A stretch of 64,000 nt of DNA from NCBI GenBank assembly GCA_900078375.1, contig FLQS01000031.1, positions 1 to 64,000 on the forward strand, in the 5' to 3' direction. The notes beneath the pieces are model-generated. The model saw only the letters and a list, made by a program, of their open reading frames with translations. It did no database searches and was not told the DNA's origin. The translations under genes and the position numbers were made by a program. Positions 7,339 to 16,268 of this stretch are shown piece after piece; position 1 is the stretch's first letter; each line of letters begins with the position of its first letter. This stretch comes from an uncultured Mycobacterium sp. (GTDB lineage: Bacteria; Actinomycetota; Actinomycetes; Mycobacteriales; Mycobacteriaceae).

Positions 7339-8492
7339 GCATATGGACCACCCCCGAACGAAGGCAGCTGCGTAAGACCGTACGCAGCTTCGCCGAACGC
7401 GAGATCCTGCCCCACGTCGAGGAGTGGGAGCGCGCCGGTGAACTCCCGCGCGATCTGCACCGTCGGGCCGCAGCCGCCGGCCTGCTCGGCGCCGAGCTGC
7501 CGGAATCGGTCGGCGGTGGCGGTGGCGACGCCGCGGACTCGTTGATCATCTGCGAGGAACTGCACGAAGCCGGCACTCCTGGTGGGGTTTTCGCCTCACT
7601 GTTCACCTGCGGCATCGCGGTGCCGCACATGGTCGCCGCCGGCGACGAACGGTTGATCGACACGTTCGTACGGCCAACGCTGCGTGGTGAGCTGATCGGC
7701 TCGCTGGCCATCACCGAACCTGGCGGCGGCTCCGACGTCGGCCACCTGACAACGACGGCGATACGCGCCGGTGACGAATACGTCGTCAACGGCGCCAAGA
7801 CGTACATCACGTCCGGCGTGCGCGCTGACTATGTCGTCACGGCCGTACGCACCGGTGGCGCCGAACTTCCCGGAGCAGCCGGGGTTTCGCTGCTCGTCGT
7901 CGAGAAAGGCACCCGGGGATTTGACGTCACCCGCAGGCTGGACAAGATGGGCTGGCGGTCCTCGGACACCGCCGAACTCTCCTACACCGAAGCGCGAGTG
8001 CCCGCGGCCAACCTCATCGGCACCGAGAACAGCGGCTTCGCCCAGATCGCGCAGGCCTTCGTATCCGAACGAATCGGTCTTGCGGCCCAGGCATATTCGT
8101 CAGCACAACGCTGCCTGGACCTGACGGTGCAGTGGTGCCGCGATCGAGAGACGTTCGGGCGTCCGCTGATCTCGCGGCAGTCGGTACAGAACACACTGGC
8201 CGAGATGGCCCGCCGTATCGATGTGGCGCGGGTGTACTCGCGCAGCGTGGTGGAACGGCAATTGTCAGGCGAGACCGATTTGATCGTGGCGGTGTGCTTC
8301 GCCAAGAACACCGCGGTGGAAGCCGGCGAATGGGTGGCACACCAGGCCGTGCAACTGTTCGGAGGGATGGGGTACATGACCGAATGCGAAATCGAACGCC
8401 AATACCGGGATATGCGGATCCTGGGTATCGGCGGGGGAACCACCGAAATCCTGACCAGTCTGGCCGCCAAGGCACTTGGATACCAGGCATGA
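7335..8492 (+). CDS. fadE13: Acyl-CoA dehydrogenase FadE13-like
   Basis: An FAD-dependent acyl-CoA dehydrogenase of 385 residues. It shows the family layout: an N-terminal helical domain (RRQLRKTVRSFAEREILP), the middle beta domain with ITEPGGGSDVG, and a C-terminal helical domain with HQAVQLFGGMGYMTECEIERQYRD, where the Glu region supplies the catalytic base in many members. The reaction introduces an alpha-beta double bond into acyl-CoA. The GTG start overlaps the previous stop as GTGA, and the end overlaps accD2 as ATGA, so all are translated as a coupled series. By order it matches Rv0975c. In a liu/atu-type pathway it could act on isovaleryl-, citronellyl- or a similar branched acyl-CoA; substrate cannot be read from sequence. 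Confidence 0.9.
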   Translation: MSIWTTPERRQLRKTVRSFAEREILPHVEEWERAGELPRDLHRRAAAAGLLGAELPESVGGGGGDAADSLIICEELHEAGTPGGVFASLFTCGIAVPHMVAAGDERLIDTFVRPTLRGELIGSLAITEPGGGSDVGHLTTTAIRAGDEYVVNGAKTYITSGVRADYVVTAVRTGGAELPGAAGVSLLVVEKGTRGFDVTRRLDKMGWRSSDTAELSYTEARVPAANLIGTENSGFAQIAQAFVSERIGLAAQAYSSAQRCLDLTVQWCRDRETFGRPLISRQSVQNTLAEMARRIDVARVYSRSVVERQLSGETDLIVAVCFAKNTAVEAGEWVAHQAVQLFGGMGYMTECEIERQYRDMRILGIGGGTTEILTSLAAKALGYQA

Positions 8493-10084
8493 GCCAGCTG
8501 CAGAGCACCCTCGACCCGAAGTCGCCCACGTATGTCGAGGCCGCCGAGGCCATGGTGGCGAAGCTCGCCGAGATCGATGGCGAACTGGCGAAGGCACTGG
8601 CCGGTGGCGGCCCCAAATACGTGGACCGGCATCACGGTCGCGGCAAGCTCACCGCCCGCGAACGCATCGAACTGCTGGTCGACCCCGATTCGCCATTCCT
8701 GGAGCTGTGCCCACTGGCGGCCTACGGCAGCGACTTTCAGGTCGGGGCCAGTCTGGTTACGGGCATCGGCGTGGTGGAAGGCGTCGAATGCCTATTGATC
8801 GCCAATGATCCCACCGTTAAGGGCGGCACCAGTAACCCCTGGACCCTGAAGAAGATCCTGCGGGCCAACCAGGTCGCCTTCTCCAACCGGCTGCCGGTGA
8901 TCTCCCTGGTGGAGTCCGGCGGTGCGGATCTGCCCACCCAGAAGGAGATTTTCATCCCGGGTGGTCAGATGTTCCGGGACTTGACGCGGCTCTCCGCGGC
9001 CGGCATCCCCACGATCGCATTGGTGTTCGGCAACTCCACGGCCGGTGGCGCCTACATCCCGGGGATGTCCGATCACGTCGTGATGATCAAGGAACGATCG
9101 AAGGTCTTCCTGGCCGGTCCCCCGCTGGTGAAGATGGCCACCGGCGAGGAGGCCGACGATGAATCCCTCGGCGGGGCCGAAATGCACGCCAGGGTATCGG
9201 GTTTGGCCGACTACTTCGCCGTCGACGAGCTCGACGCCATCCGCATCGGGCGCCGAGTCGTGGCCCGGCTCAACTGGACCAAACAAGGACCCGCACCGCG
9301 GCCGGTGACCGCACCGCTGGCCGATCCCGACGAGCTGCTGGGCATCGTCTCAGCTGATCTGCGGATTCCGTTCGATCCCCGCGAGGTGATCGCCCGCATC
9401 GTCGACGGCTCCGATTTCGACGAATTCAAGGCGATGTACGGGGCATCCCTGGTGACGGGCTGGGCCACCCTGCACGGCTACCCGGTGGGCATCCTCGCCA
9501 ATGCCCGCGGTGTGCTGTTCAGCGAGGAATCCCAGAAGGCGACCCAGTTCATCCAGCTGGCGAACCGGTCCAACACGCCACTGTTGTTCCTGCACAACAC
9601 GACCGGCTACATGGTGGGCAAGGCCTATGAGGAGGGCGGGATGATCAAGCACGGCTCGATGATGATCAACGCCGTGTCCAACTCGGGGGTCCCCCACATC
9701 TCCCTGCTGATCGGCGCCTCCTACGGAGCCGGCCATTACGGGATGTGCGGGCGCGCCTACGATCCCCGCTTTTTGTTCGCCTGGCCCAGCGCCAAATCCG
9801 CGGTGATGGGCGGCGCCCAGCTGGCGGGCGTCCTGTCGATCGTCAACCGCGCGGCCACCGAGGCCCGCGGCGGCATCGTGGACGACGCCGCCGATGCTTC
9901 CCTGCGGGCCGCCGTCGAAGCGCAGATCGAGGCCGAATCGCTGCCGATGTTCCTGTCCGGCCGGCTCTACGACGACGGGGTGATCGATCCCCGCGACACC
10001 CGGACCGTGCTCGGAATGTGCCTGTCCGCCATAGCCAATGCACCGATCGAGGGGACGTCGAACTTCGGCGTCTTCCGGATGTGA
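8489..10084 (+). CDS. accD2: Acyl-CoA carboxylase beta subunit (carboxyltransferase)
   Basis: A carboxyltransferase of 531 residues with the two crotonase-like halves typical of acyl-CoA carboxylase beta chains. Visible segments include YVDRHHGRGKLTARERI near the start, the N-half oxyanion region GNSTAGGAYIPGMSD, and the C-half motif LIGASYGAGHYGMCGRAYDPR. It moves the carboxyl group from biotin to the acyl-CoA. The layout resembles methylcrotonyl- and geranyl-CoA carboxylase beta chains (LiuB/AtuC) more than short-chain propionyl enzymes, because KGGTSNPWTLKK and the GMCGRAYDPRF region are kept. It overlaps fadE13 as ATGA and accA2 as GTGA. By order it is Rv0974c. The partner is the next gene. 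Confidence 0.93.
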   Translation: MSQLQSTLDPKSPTYVEAAEAMVAKLAEIDGELAKALAGGGPKYVDRHHGRGKLTARERIELLVDPDSPFLELCPLAAYGSDFQVGASLVTGIGVVEGVECLLIANDPTVKGGTSNPWTLKKILRANQVAFSNRLPVISLVESGGADLPTQKEIFIPGGQMFRDLTRLSAAGIPTIALVFGNSTAGGAYIPGMSDHVVMIKERSKVFLAGPPLVKMATGEEADDESLGGAEMHARVSGLADYFAVDELDAIRIGRRVVARLNWTKQGPAPRPVTAPLADPDELLGIVSADLRIPFDPREVIARIVDGSDFDEFKAMYGASLVTGWATLHGYPVGILANARGVLFSEESQKATQFIQLANRSNTPLLFLHNTTGYMVGKAYEEGGMIKHGSMMINAVSNSGVPHISLLIGASYGAGHYGMCGRAYDPRFLFAWPSAKSAVMGGAQLAGVLSIVNRAATEARGGIVDDAADASLRAAVEAQIEAESLPMFLSGRLYDDGVIDPRDTRTVLGMCLSAIANAPIEGTSNFGVFRM

Positions 10085-12072
10085 GCGTCCCGATGATCAG
10101 TCGAGTTCTCGTCGCCAATCGTGGCGAAATCGCCCGCCGCGTTTTCGCCACCTGCCGCCGGCTCGGAATCGCCACGGTAGCCGTCTACACCGACCCCGAC
10201 GCGGGGTCACCCCATGTCGCCGAGGCCGATGCCCGGGTACGACTCGAGGGGAATTCGGGTTACCTTGACGCGGCCCAGCTGATCGCCACGGCCCGGTCGT
10301 CAGCCGCCGACGCCATCCACCCCGGCTACGGATTCCTCTCCGAGAACCCCGATTTCGCCAAGGCTGTCATCGATGCCGGGCTCACGTGGATCGGACCACC
10401 GGTGGCGGCCGTCGCGTCGATGGGCTCCAAGATCGAAGCCAAGAAGATGATGGCCGCCGCCGGCGTACCGGTTCTCGACGAACTCGACCCGGAGGCGGTC
10501 ACCGAAGCCCAGCTGCCGGTGCTGGTGAAAGCGTCGGCCGGCGGTGGTGGACGCGGGATGCGAGTGGTGACCAAGCTTTCCGAGCTGCCCGGCGAGGTGC
10601 AGGCCGCGAGCCGGGAAGCCCAGTCGGCGTTCGGCGATCCGACGGTGTTCTGCGAGCGGTATCTAGCAGGCGGTCACCATGTCGAGGTGCAGGTGCTCGC
10701 CGATGAGCACGGCACGGTCTGGGCGGTCGGTGAGCGGGAGTGCTCCATTCAGCGCAGGCACCAGAAGATCATCGAGGAGGCGCCCTCTCCCCTGGTTGAA
10801 CGCGTTGTGGGCATGCGGGAGCGGCTGTTTGCCGCAGCCCGGCTGGCTGCCGGGGCAATCGGCTACACCGGGGCGGGCACGGTGGAGTTCCTGGCCGACG
10901 ACGACGGCGAGTTCTACTTCCTCGAGATGAACACCCGGCTGCAGGTCGAGCACCCCGTCACCGAACTCACCACCGGTGTGGATCTGGTCGAGCTCCAACT
11001 GTCGGTGGCCGACGGGGAGCGACTCGACGCCGAGCCGCCTGCGGCCCACGGGCATTCCATCGAAGCCCGGATCTACGCCGAGGACCCGGCCCGGCGCTGG
11101 CAACCTCAGGCCGGCCACATCCATCGCTTCGAGGTGCCTGGCGCAGGAACATCTTTCGGCCTGCTCAGCGGAACCGGCATCCGGCTGGACTCCGGAATCG
11201 GCGACTCCTCGGTCGTGTCGATCCACTACGACCCCATGCTGGCCAAGGTGATCTCGTATGCGCCGACCCGGCGGCGGGCGGCGCAGGTGCTCGCGGACGC
11301 GCTTGCCCGTACCCGTGTGCACGGTGTGCGCACCAATCGTGATCTGCTGGTCAACGTCCTTCGGCACCAGTCCTTTCTGGACGGCGCCACCGATACCGCG
11401 TTCTTCACTACGCACGGGTTGACCGAGCTGGCCCGCCCGCTGGCCGACGACCACACGACCCGGCTGGCGGCGGTGGCCGCCGCCCTGGCCGATGCCGCCC
11501 ACAACCGCGCCACAGCCACAGTGCTGGGCGAGCTCCCCAGCGGCTGGCGCAATGTGGCGTCGGGCAATCAACACAAGACCTACCTGGACGCGGCCAGCCA
11601 CGAGCATCGCGTCACCTATCGGTTCACCCGCGACGGCCTGGTGCTGCCCGACCACGACGGCGTGACGCTGGTGTCGGCACAGCCGGACCAGGTGGTGCTC
11701 GCCGACGGCAGCGGGGTGGCCACCGCGTTCGCCATAAGCCGTTACGGCACAGATATTTTCGTCGACTCGCCGCTGGGCCCGGTACAGCTCGTCGCTGCCC
11801 CGCGGTTCCCGGAGCCGGGCTCGAGCGTCGAGAAGGGGTCGCTGCTGGCGCCGATGCCCGGCGCGGTGATCCGGCTCGGCGCGGCGCTGGGCGACACGGT
11901 CACCTTCGGCCAGCCACTGGTCTGGCTGGAAGCGATGAAGATGGAACACACGATCACCGCGCCTGCCGACGGTGTGGTGACCCAACTCGACGTCTGCGTC
12001 GGCCAGCAGGTCGACGTGGGGACAGTCCTTGCCCGGGTGGAGAACGAAAACAACACAGAAGGAGAGCAGTGA
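10081..12072 (+). CDS. accA2: Acyl-CoA carboxylase alpha subunit (biotin carboxylase and BCCP)
   Basis: A biotin carboxylase fused to a biotin carrier domain, 663 residues. The N-terminal domain starts ISRVLVANRGEIARRVF; the ATP-grasp part has KASAGGGGRGMRVV and the conserved EMNTRLQVEHPVTEL; the last 80 residues form the biotinyl domain with LEAMKMEH, where Lys carries biotin. It carboxylates biotin with bicarbonate and ATP and hands it to AccD2. The start used is a GTG overlapping the accD2 stop as GTGA; an ATG four codons later (MISRVLVANRG) is equally possible. A good ribosome site, AAGGAGAG, near the 3' end serves fadE12. By order it is Rv0973c. The pair could be a methylcrotonyl-, geranyl- or related acyl-CoA carboxylase. 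Confidence 0.94.
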   Translation: MSVPMISRVLVANRGEIARRVFATCRRLGIATVAVYTDPDAGSPHVAEADARVRLEGNSGYLDAAQLIATARSSAADAIHPGYGFLSENPDFAKAVIDAGLTWIGPPVAAVASMGSKIEAKKMMAAAGVPVLDELDPEAVTEAQLPVLVKASAGGGGRGMRVVTKLSELPGEVQAASREAQSAFGDPTVFCERYLAGGHHVEVQVLADEHGTVWAVGERECSIQRRHQKIIEEAPSPLVERVVGMRERLFAAARLAAGAIGYTGAGTVEFLADDDGEFYFLEMNTRLQVEHPVTELTTGVDLVELQLSVADGERLDAEPPAAHGHSIEARIYAEDPARRWQPQAGHIHRFEVPGAGTSFGLLSGTGIRLDSGIGDSSVVSIHYDPMLAKVISYAPTRRRAAQVLADALARTRVHGVRTNRDLLVNVLRHQSFLDGATDTAFFTTHGLTELARPLADDHTTRLAAVAAALADAAHNRATATVLGELPSGWRNVASGNQHKTYLDAASHEHRVTYRFTRDGLVLPDHDGVTLVSAQPDQVVLADGSGVATAFAISRYGTDIFVDSPLGPVQLVAAPRFPEPGSSVEKGSLLAPMPGAVIRLGAALGDTVTFGQPLVWLEAMKMEHTITAPADGVVTQLDVCVGQQVDVGTVLARVENENNTEGEQ

Positions 12073-13247
12073 CCGTCTTGAAGAGCGACACCGGCTTCAT
12101 CGAGAGCGCCGAACGGCAGGAGTTGCGTAAGGCGGTCGCGGCGCTGGCATCGAGCTACGGCCAGGAGTACTACCTGGCGAAGGCACGCGCCGGCGAGTAC
12201 ACCGACGAATTGTGGTCCGAAGCAGGCAAACTCGGGTTCATCGGCGTCAACCTGCCCGAGGAATACGGTGGCGGCGGTGCGGGCATGTACGAGTTGTCGC
12301 TGGTCATGGATGAGATGGCTTCGAACGGTTGCTCGTTGTTGATGATGGTCGTGTCACCGGCCATCAACGGCACGATCATCAGCAAGTTCGGCACCGACGA
12401 GCAAAGGCAGCGCTGGCTGCCCGGGATCGCCGACGGCTCGATCACCATGGCGTTCGCCATCACCGAACCCGACGCGGGGTCGAACTCGCATCGGATCACC
12501 ACCACCGCGCGGCGGGACGGCAGCGACTGGATCCTAACGGGAGCGAAGGTGTACATCTCCGGTGTCGACCAAGCCCAGGCGGTGCTCGTGGTGGGCCGGA
12601 TGGAAGATGCCAAGACAGGCAACCTGAAGCCGGCGCTGTTCATCGTGCCCACCGACACCCCGGGTTTCACCTTCACCAAGATCGACATGGAGATCGTCAG
12701 CCCGGAGAACCAATTCTCGCTGTTCATCGATGACGTCCGTCTGCCGGCCGACGCGCTGGTCGGCTCGGAGGACGCCGCGATCGCACAGCTCTTTGCTGGT
12801 CTGAATCCGGAACGGATCATGGGTGCCGCCAACGCGATCGGGGTGGGCCGCTTCGCAGTCAACAAGGCGACCGACTACGTCAAGACGCGCCAGGTGTGGA
12901 AGACGCCGATCGGCGCCCATCAGGGCATCGCTCATCCGTTGGCGCAGAACCACATCGAGCTCGAGCTGGCCAGATTGATGATGCAGAAGGCGGCCACGCT
13001 GTACGACCACGGCGACGATTTCGGTTGCGCCGAGGCGGCGAACATGGCCAAGTACGCCGCGGGTGAGGCGTCTACCCGGGCTGTCGACCAGGCCGTGCAA
13101 TCCCTCGGCGGCAACGGGCTGACCAAGGAATACGGCGTCGCCTCGATGCTCACCGCATCGCGGCTGGCGCGCATCGCCCCGGTGAGCCGCGAGATGATTC
13201 TGAACTTCGTCGCCCAGACGTCCCTGGGCCTGCCGCGGTCGTACTGA
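12069..13247 (+). CDS. fadE12: Acyl-CoA dehydrogenase FadE12-like
   Basis: A second acyl-CoA dehydrogenase of 392 residues in the same operon, unlike its neighbour at 7335-8492 in detail. It shows SAERQELRKAVAALASSYG at the start, the FAD-binding segment AITEPDAGSNSHRI, and QSLGGNGLTKEYG near the C-terminus. The start is GTG (12069-12071) overlapping the accA2 stop as GTGA, with AAGGAGAG just before it. By order it matches Rv0972c. Having two dehydrogenases around one carboxylase is as expected if one acts before and one acts after carboxylation, or on different chain lengths, in an atu/liu-like route (AtuD-like role). Substrate is unknown. Confidence 0.92.
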   Translation: MTVLKSDTGFIESAERQELRKAVAALASSYGQEYYLAKARAGEYTDELWSEAGKLGFIGVNLPEEYGGGGAGMYELSLVMDEMASNGCSLLMMVVSPAINGTIISKFGTDEQRQRWLPGIADGSITMAFAITEPDAGSNSHRITTTARRDGSDWILTGAKVYISGVDQAQAVLVVGRMEDAKTGNLKPALFIVPTDTPGFTFTKIDMEIVSPENQFSLFIDDVRLPADALVGSEDAAIAQLFAGLNPERIMGAANAIGVGRFAVNKATDYVKTRQVWKTPIGAHQGIAHPLAQNHIELELARLMMQKAATLYDHGDDFGCAEAANMAKYAAGEASTRAVDQAVQSLGGNGLTKEYGVASMLTASRLARIAPVSREMILNFVAQTSLGLPRSY

Positions 13248-13248
13248 G

Positions 13249-14022
13249 GTGGCACCGGCACAGCTTGTCACCTACGCGGTGGACGGTCACGTCGCCCGAC
13301 TGACGCTGGACTCACCACACAACCGCAATGCGCTGTCCACCCGGCTGGTCGAGCAGCTGCACGCCGGGCTTCGGGACGCCGCCGCCGATCCAGCGGTGCG
13401 AACAGTGGTGCTCGGTCACACCGGCGGCACGTTCTGCGCTGGCGCCGATCTGAGCGAAGCACCCGACGGGGATCCGTTGGAGACCACCGCCGCGCGGGCT
13501 CGCGAACTCACCACCGTGCTGCGCGCGATCGTCGAGTCGCCGGCGCCTGTGGTGGCGGCCATCGACGGCCACGTCCGCGCCGGCGGGCTGGGCCTGGTCG
13601 GGGCGTGCGACATCGTAGTCGCGGGCCCGCGCAGCACGTTTGCGCTCACCGAGGCCCGCATCGGTGTAGCACCGGCGATCATCTCCCTGACGCTGCTGCC
13701 CAAGATGTCGCCGCGCGCGGCCGCCCGCTACTACCTGACGGGTGAGACGTTCACCGCGGCGACGGCTGCCGAGATCGGGCTTGTCACCATCGCCGCCGAC
13801 GATCTCGAGCCCGCGGTGGCGGGAGTCGTGGCCGACCTTGGCCGGGGGTCACCCCAGGGTCTGGCGGCGTCAAAAGCCCTGACCACGGCCGACGTCCTGG
13901 CCGGATTCGACCGCGACGCCGAGCGGTTGGCACAAGAGTCGGCGCGGCTGTTCGTCTCGGAGGAGGCGCGGGAAGGGATGCTGGCCTTTCTGGAGAAACG
14001 TCAGCCGCGGTGGCTGCGATAA
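13249..14022 (+). CDS. echA7: Enoyl-CoA hydratase/isomerase family protein EchA7-like
   Basis: A crotonase-fold protein of 257 residues that begins one base after the fadE12 stop, with GTG start and GAGGT sequence partly overlapping the stop. The acyl-CoA binding and oxyanion segments read HTGGTFCAGADLSEAP and DGHVRAGGLGLVGACDIVV. In the crotonase family these hold the CoA thioester during hydration. As the last gene of the operon it fits the hydratase step that follows carboxylation (methylglutaconyl-CoA hydratase or AtuE-like). By order it matches Rv0971c. No terminator is evident in the 64 bases before the next gene. Confidence 0.91.
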   Translation: MAPAQLVTYAVDGHVARLTLDSPHNRNALSTRLVEQLHAGLRDAAADPAVRTVVLGHTGGTFCAGADLSEAPDGDPLETTAARARELTTVLRAIVESPAPVVAAIDGHVRAGGLGLVGACDIVVAGPRSTFALTEARIGVAPAIISLTLLPKMSPRAAARYYLTGETFTAATAAEIGLVTIAADDLEPAVAGVVADLGRGSPQGLAASKALTTADVLAGFDRDAERLAQESARLFVSEEAREGMLAFLEKRQPRWLR

Positions 14023-14086
14023 CACCACTGTGAGAGATCAGCGAACACTCTTGCGGTTGCCTTGCAGAGTCGTACCCTCGTAGTCG

Positions 14087-14686
14087 ATGAGCAATTTGAC
14101 ACCGCGGGACGCGACGATGCGGGCCGCTGACACGGACCGCATCCAGGTTGCTCAGCTGCTCACCGAAGCCGCCGCCAAGGGACGTTTGCAGCTCGGCGAA
14201 TACGAGCAACGGCTGGCGAAGGCCTACGCTGCGCAAACCTACGAGGAACTGGATCGGCTCACCGAGGACTTGCCGGAAGCAGACACATCGCACCGGCGCG
14301 GCGCATCCAAACCGGCGCCCAAGACCCTGCTGCTCGCCATCTTGAGCGGCTTCGAACGGCGCGGCCGATGGAATGTGCCCGGCCGGATCACAACGTTCAC
14401 CTTGTTCGGCGGCGGCGTCGTCGACCTGCGCTATGCCGACTTCACCTCAGCCACAGTGGAAATCCATGCGTACTCGATCATGGGTGGGCAGACCATCCTG
14501 CTGCCGCCGGAGATCAATCTGGAAGTCCGTGGGATCGGCGTGATGGGCGGCTTTGACCACAACGTCGACCGCACCGGTACGCCGGGCGCGCCGAAGGTCA
14601 CGATCCGAGGCTTCTCGTTGTGGGGCGGGGTGGGCGTCAAACGCAAGAATCGCAAGCCCGGCGGTTCCGAGCAGCCGGCTGGCTAA
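14087..14686 (+). CDS. DUF1707 domain protein
   Basis: A protein of 199 residues with an N-terminal DUF1707 (SHOCT-like) domain: MRAADTDRIQVAQLLTEAAAKG, then LGEYEQRLAKAYAAQTYEELDRL. The rest (about 90-190) is a predicted beta-rich domain like the cell-wall-active antibiotic response family, with repeats such as GVVDLRYADFTSATVEIHAY and IMGGQTILLPPEINLEV. No signal peptide or clear transmembrane span is present. TTGCGG and TACCCT upstream (about 14052-14077) could be a promoter placing the transcript start close to the ATG. It corresponds in order to Rv0966c. Function is unknown; families with this layout are often linked to envelope stress, but that is inference. Confidence 0.8.
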   Translation: MSNLTPRDATMRAADTDRIQVAQLLTEAAAKGRLQLGEYEQRLAKAYAAQTYEELDRLTEDLPEADTSHRRGASKPAPKTLLLAILSGFERRGRWNVPGRITTFTLFGGGVVDLRYADFTSATVEIHAYSIMGGQTILLPPEINLEVRGIGVMGGFDHNVDRTGTPGAPKVTIRGFSLWGGVGVKRKNRKPGGSEQPAG

Positions 14687-14708
14687 CCAACCCCAGCCCC
14701 AAAAAACC

Positions 14709-14737
14709 TCGGCCCCTTCCATTCCGGAAGGGGCCGA
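14709..14737. terminator. Bidirectional terminator between convergent genes
   Basis: TCGGCCCCTTCC, loop ATTCC, GGAAGGGGCCGA: a perfect 12-bp stem. AAAAAA at 14701-14706 gives a U-run for minus-strand transcripts, and CTTGTTT after the stem serves the plus strand. Confidence 0.85.
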
Positions 14738-14755
14738 AGTCTTGTTTATGGACTG

Positions 14756-15931
14756 TTACTTGGCGCTGCCGCCGGAGCTGGAGCTGCCCGAGTCGCCTGA
14801 GGTGGAGCTGCTCGAATCGCTCGCGGAGCTGGACTCCGACTTGGCCTTCTTGGTAACGCCGAGCGCGTCCGAGATCCGCTTGCCGAGCTTGGCGAGCGGG
14901 TTCTGCGGCTTGGCCGGCTTGGTCGTCTTCGGGGCGGTGGTCGTCGCCGGCTTCGCCGAGGACGCGACACCGGTGGACGAGCTGGTCCCGGTCGAGGAAT
15001 CCTCGGTCGAGGACGAACCCTCGGTCGACGAACCCTCGGTCGACGAGCCGTCGGTCGAGGACGAACCCTCGGTCGACGTCGTGGTGTCCGTGGACTCGGT
15101 CTTGACCTCGGCAGCTGCCGTCTTGGAGCTCGTCTTCGCCGCCGCCGACGCCGCGGTGGGCGAGGTCGCGGACTTGATAGCGCCCTCGACGTCCTTGACG
15201 ACGGTCTCGATCGAAGCCGCCGCCGCGCTCGCGGCGCCGCTCAGCGCCGCGGCCGACGGGAGGCTGTCCGAGATCGAGGTCGAGATGTAGGCGATGATGG
15301 CCGACAGCCCGTTGGTGCTGTAGGCGAACCCGGTGCCCGTGGTGGCGTCGTAGTCCGGGGTCTGTCCGTAGAAGTACAGGCCGGCCAGGTATCCCGCACC
15401 AAGCTTGACCGGACCGATGTCGAACGACGGGACCAATTGAGCCGCCGAGGCGACGATCGAGTTGATGACATTGGGGATGCCGTAGTAGAACACCGACTGC
15501 GCAGCCTGGAAGATCGGCGAGCTGGTGCCGAACAGCTCACCCGCGGCCACGTAAGGCACTGAGGGCGCGCCGATCTCGAAGTAGTAGTTGTCGAGGTCGA
15601 AGCCGGGGATGAACGACTCGGCAGCGTTGTCCACCAGGTAGTACAGGACACCGGATGCGCCGGCGACGTAGATGTCACTCACGCCCGGGTAGTAGGTGTT
15701 CGTGTCGGTGATGTAGCCGCCCCAGCCGAACCAGTAGGCGTCGTTGATGCCCTGGAGGGTGATGTCGGTGATCGCCGTCAGCTCGACCTGGGCGGTCGAC
15801 AACTTCAGCGGAGTGGGCGCCCCCACCGCGAGGTCGTGGGTCGGCACGAGTGCCGGTGTTGCGGCGACGATGGCGGCGGCGCTGGCCAGTGCCGCGCCGG
15901 TCATCAGGAAAGGCCGAGTTCGTGACGCCAT
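14756..15931 (-). CDS. Secreted low-complexity protein with Ser/Thr-rich tail
   Basis: A protein of 391 residues I do not recognise by function. A signal peptide is clear (RTRPFLMTGAALASAAAIV, then AATPA). The mature first half (about 40-240) is rich in Tyr, Gly and Ala, with GINDAYWFGWGGYITDTNTYY and FDLDNYYFEIGAPSVPYV; it reads as a folded secreted domain found in several mycobacterial paralogues I recall. The second half is Ala/Lys-rich, then a Ser/Thr/Glu repeat of STEGSS units coded by 15- and 18-base repeats, then a basic patch and a Ser/Gly tail. The ATG at 15929-15931 has AAGGGGAAC upstream; a longer frame to 16045 lacks a ribosome site. It likely acts at the cell surface or outside. 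Confidence 0.78.
   Translation of the reverse strand: MASRTRPFLMTGAALASAAAIVAATPALVPTHDLAVGAPTPLKLSTAQVELTAITDITLQGINDAYWFGWGGYITDTNTYYPGVSDIYVAGASGVLYYLVDNAAESFIPGFDLDNYYFEIGAPSVPYVAAGELFGTSSPIFQAAQSVFYYGIPNVINSIVASAAQLVPSFDIGPVKLGAGYLAGLYFYGQTPDYDATTGTGFAYSTNGLSAIIAYISTSISDSLPSAAALSGAASAAAASIETVVKDVEGAIKSATSPTAASAAAKTSSKTAAAEVKTESTDTTTSTEGSSSTDGSSTEGSSTEGSSSTEDSSTGTSSSTGVASSAKPATTTAPKTTKPAKPQNPLAKLGKRISDALGVTKKAKSESSSASDSSSSTSGDSGSSSSGGSAK
14991..15080. repeat. Tandem 15/18-base repeats inside the secreted protein gene
   Basis: Units beginning GTCGA(G/C)GA and ending CCCTCG or similar follow each other at 14991, 15006, 15024, 15039, 15054 and 15072, with 15- and 18-base lengths. They keep the frame and code for the STEGSS-type tail, so copy number could vary by slippage without a frameshift. 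Confidence 0.75.
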
Positions 15932-16016
15932 TGCTAGTTCCCCTTGTTGGTGCGGTTCGCCAGGGTCGTGACGAACTCGATGCTTTGCTGATGCGACTCT
16001 TAGAAGATCCTGATAG

Positions 16017-16045
16017 ATACTAAGGGGCTGTTTGCCCTTCAGCAA
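16017..16045 (-). promoter_or_regulatory. Candidate promoter of the secreted protein gene
   Basis: On the minus strand TTGCTG (16045-16040), a 17-base spacer, then TAGTAT (16022-16017). This is the best housekeeping-type promoter in the region and gives a leader of roughly 80 bases. Confidence 0.45.
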
Positions 16046-16237
16046 GCGGAACGGGTGAACTCAACGACTAAAGTACTTCGCTTTTTTCACTCCACTAACG
16101 CCGTCTCGACTGGCGTCGAGTAGCTAATTGACGGTCGGGAAACATCGGCGTTACCGATGTGTTGCACGTGTTCGCCGGAGCCAAGTACCGGAAAACGTTG
16201 ACGTCAATAATAAAGTCGTTTGCCATGCGCTTTGCTG

Positions 16238-16268
16238 CCGGCGCTAACCGGTGCACCGCCAGCGCCGG
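16238..16268 (-). terminator. Hairpin terminator after the AAA/VWA gene pair
   Basis: CCGGCGCT and AGCGCCGG form a perfect 8-bp stem around a 15-base loop with a further CGG/CCG pairing inside. It begins 37 bases beyond the stop of the VWA gene. No U-run follows, which is common for mycobacterial terminators. Confidence 0.5.

Noticed and set aside
14991..15080. A CRISPR-like array
   Set aside because: Units are 15-18 bases, contiguous, without spacers, and code for a Ser/Thr repeat in frame.
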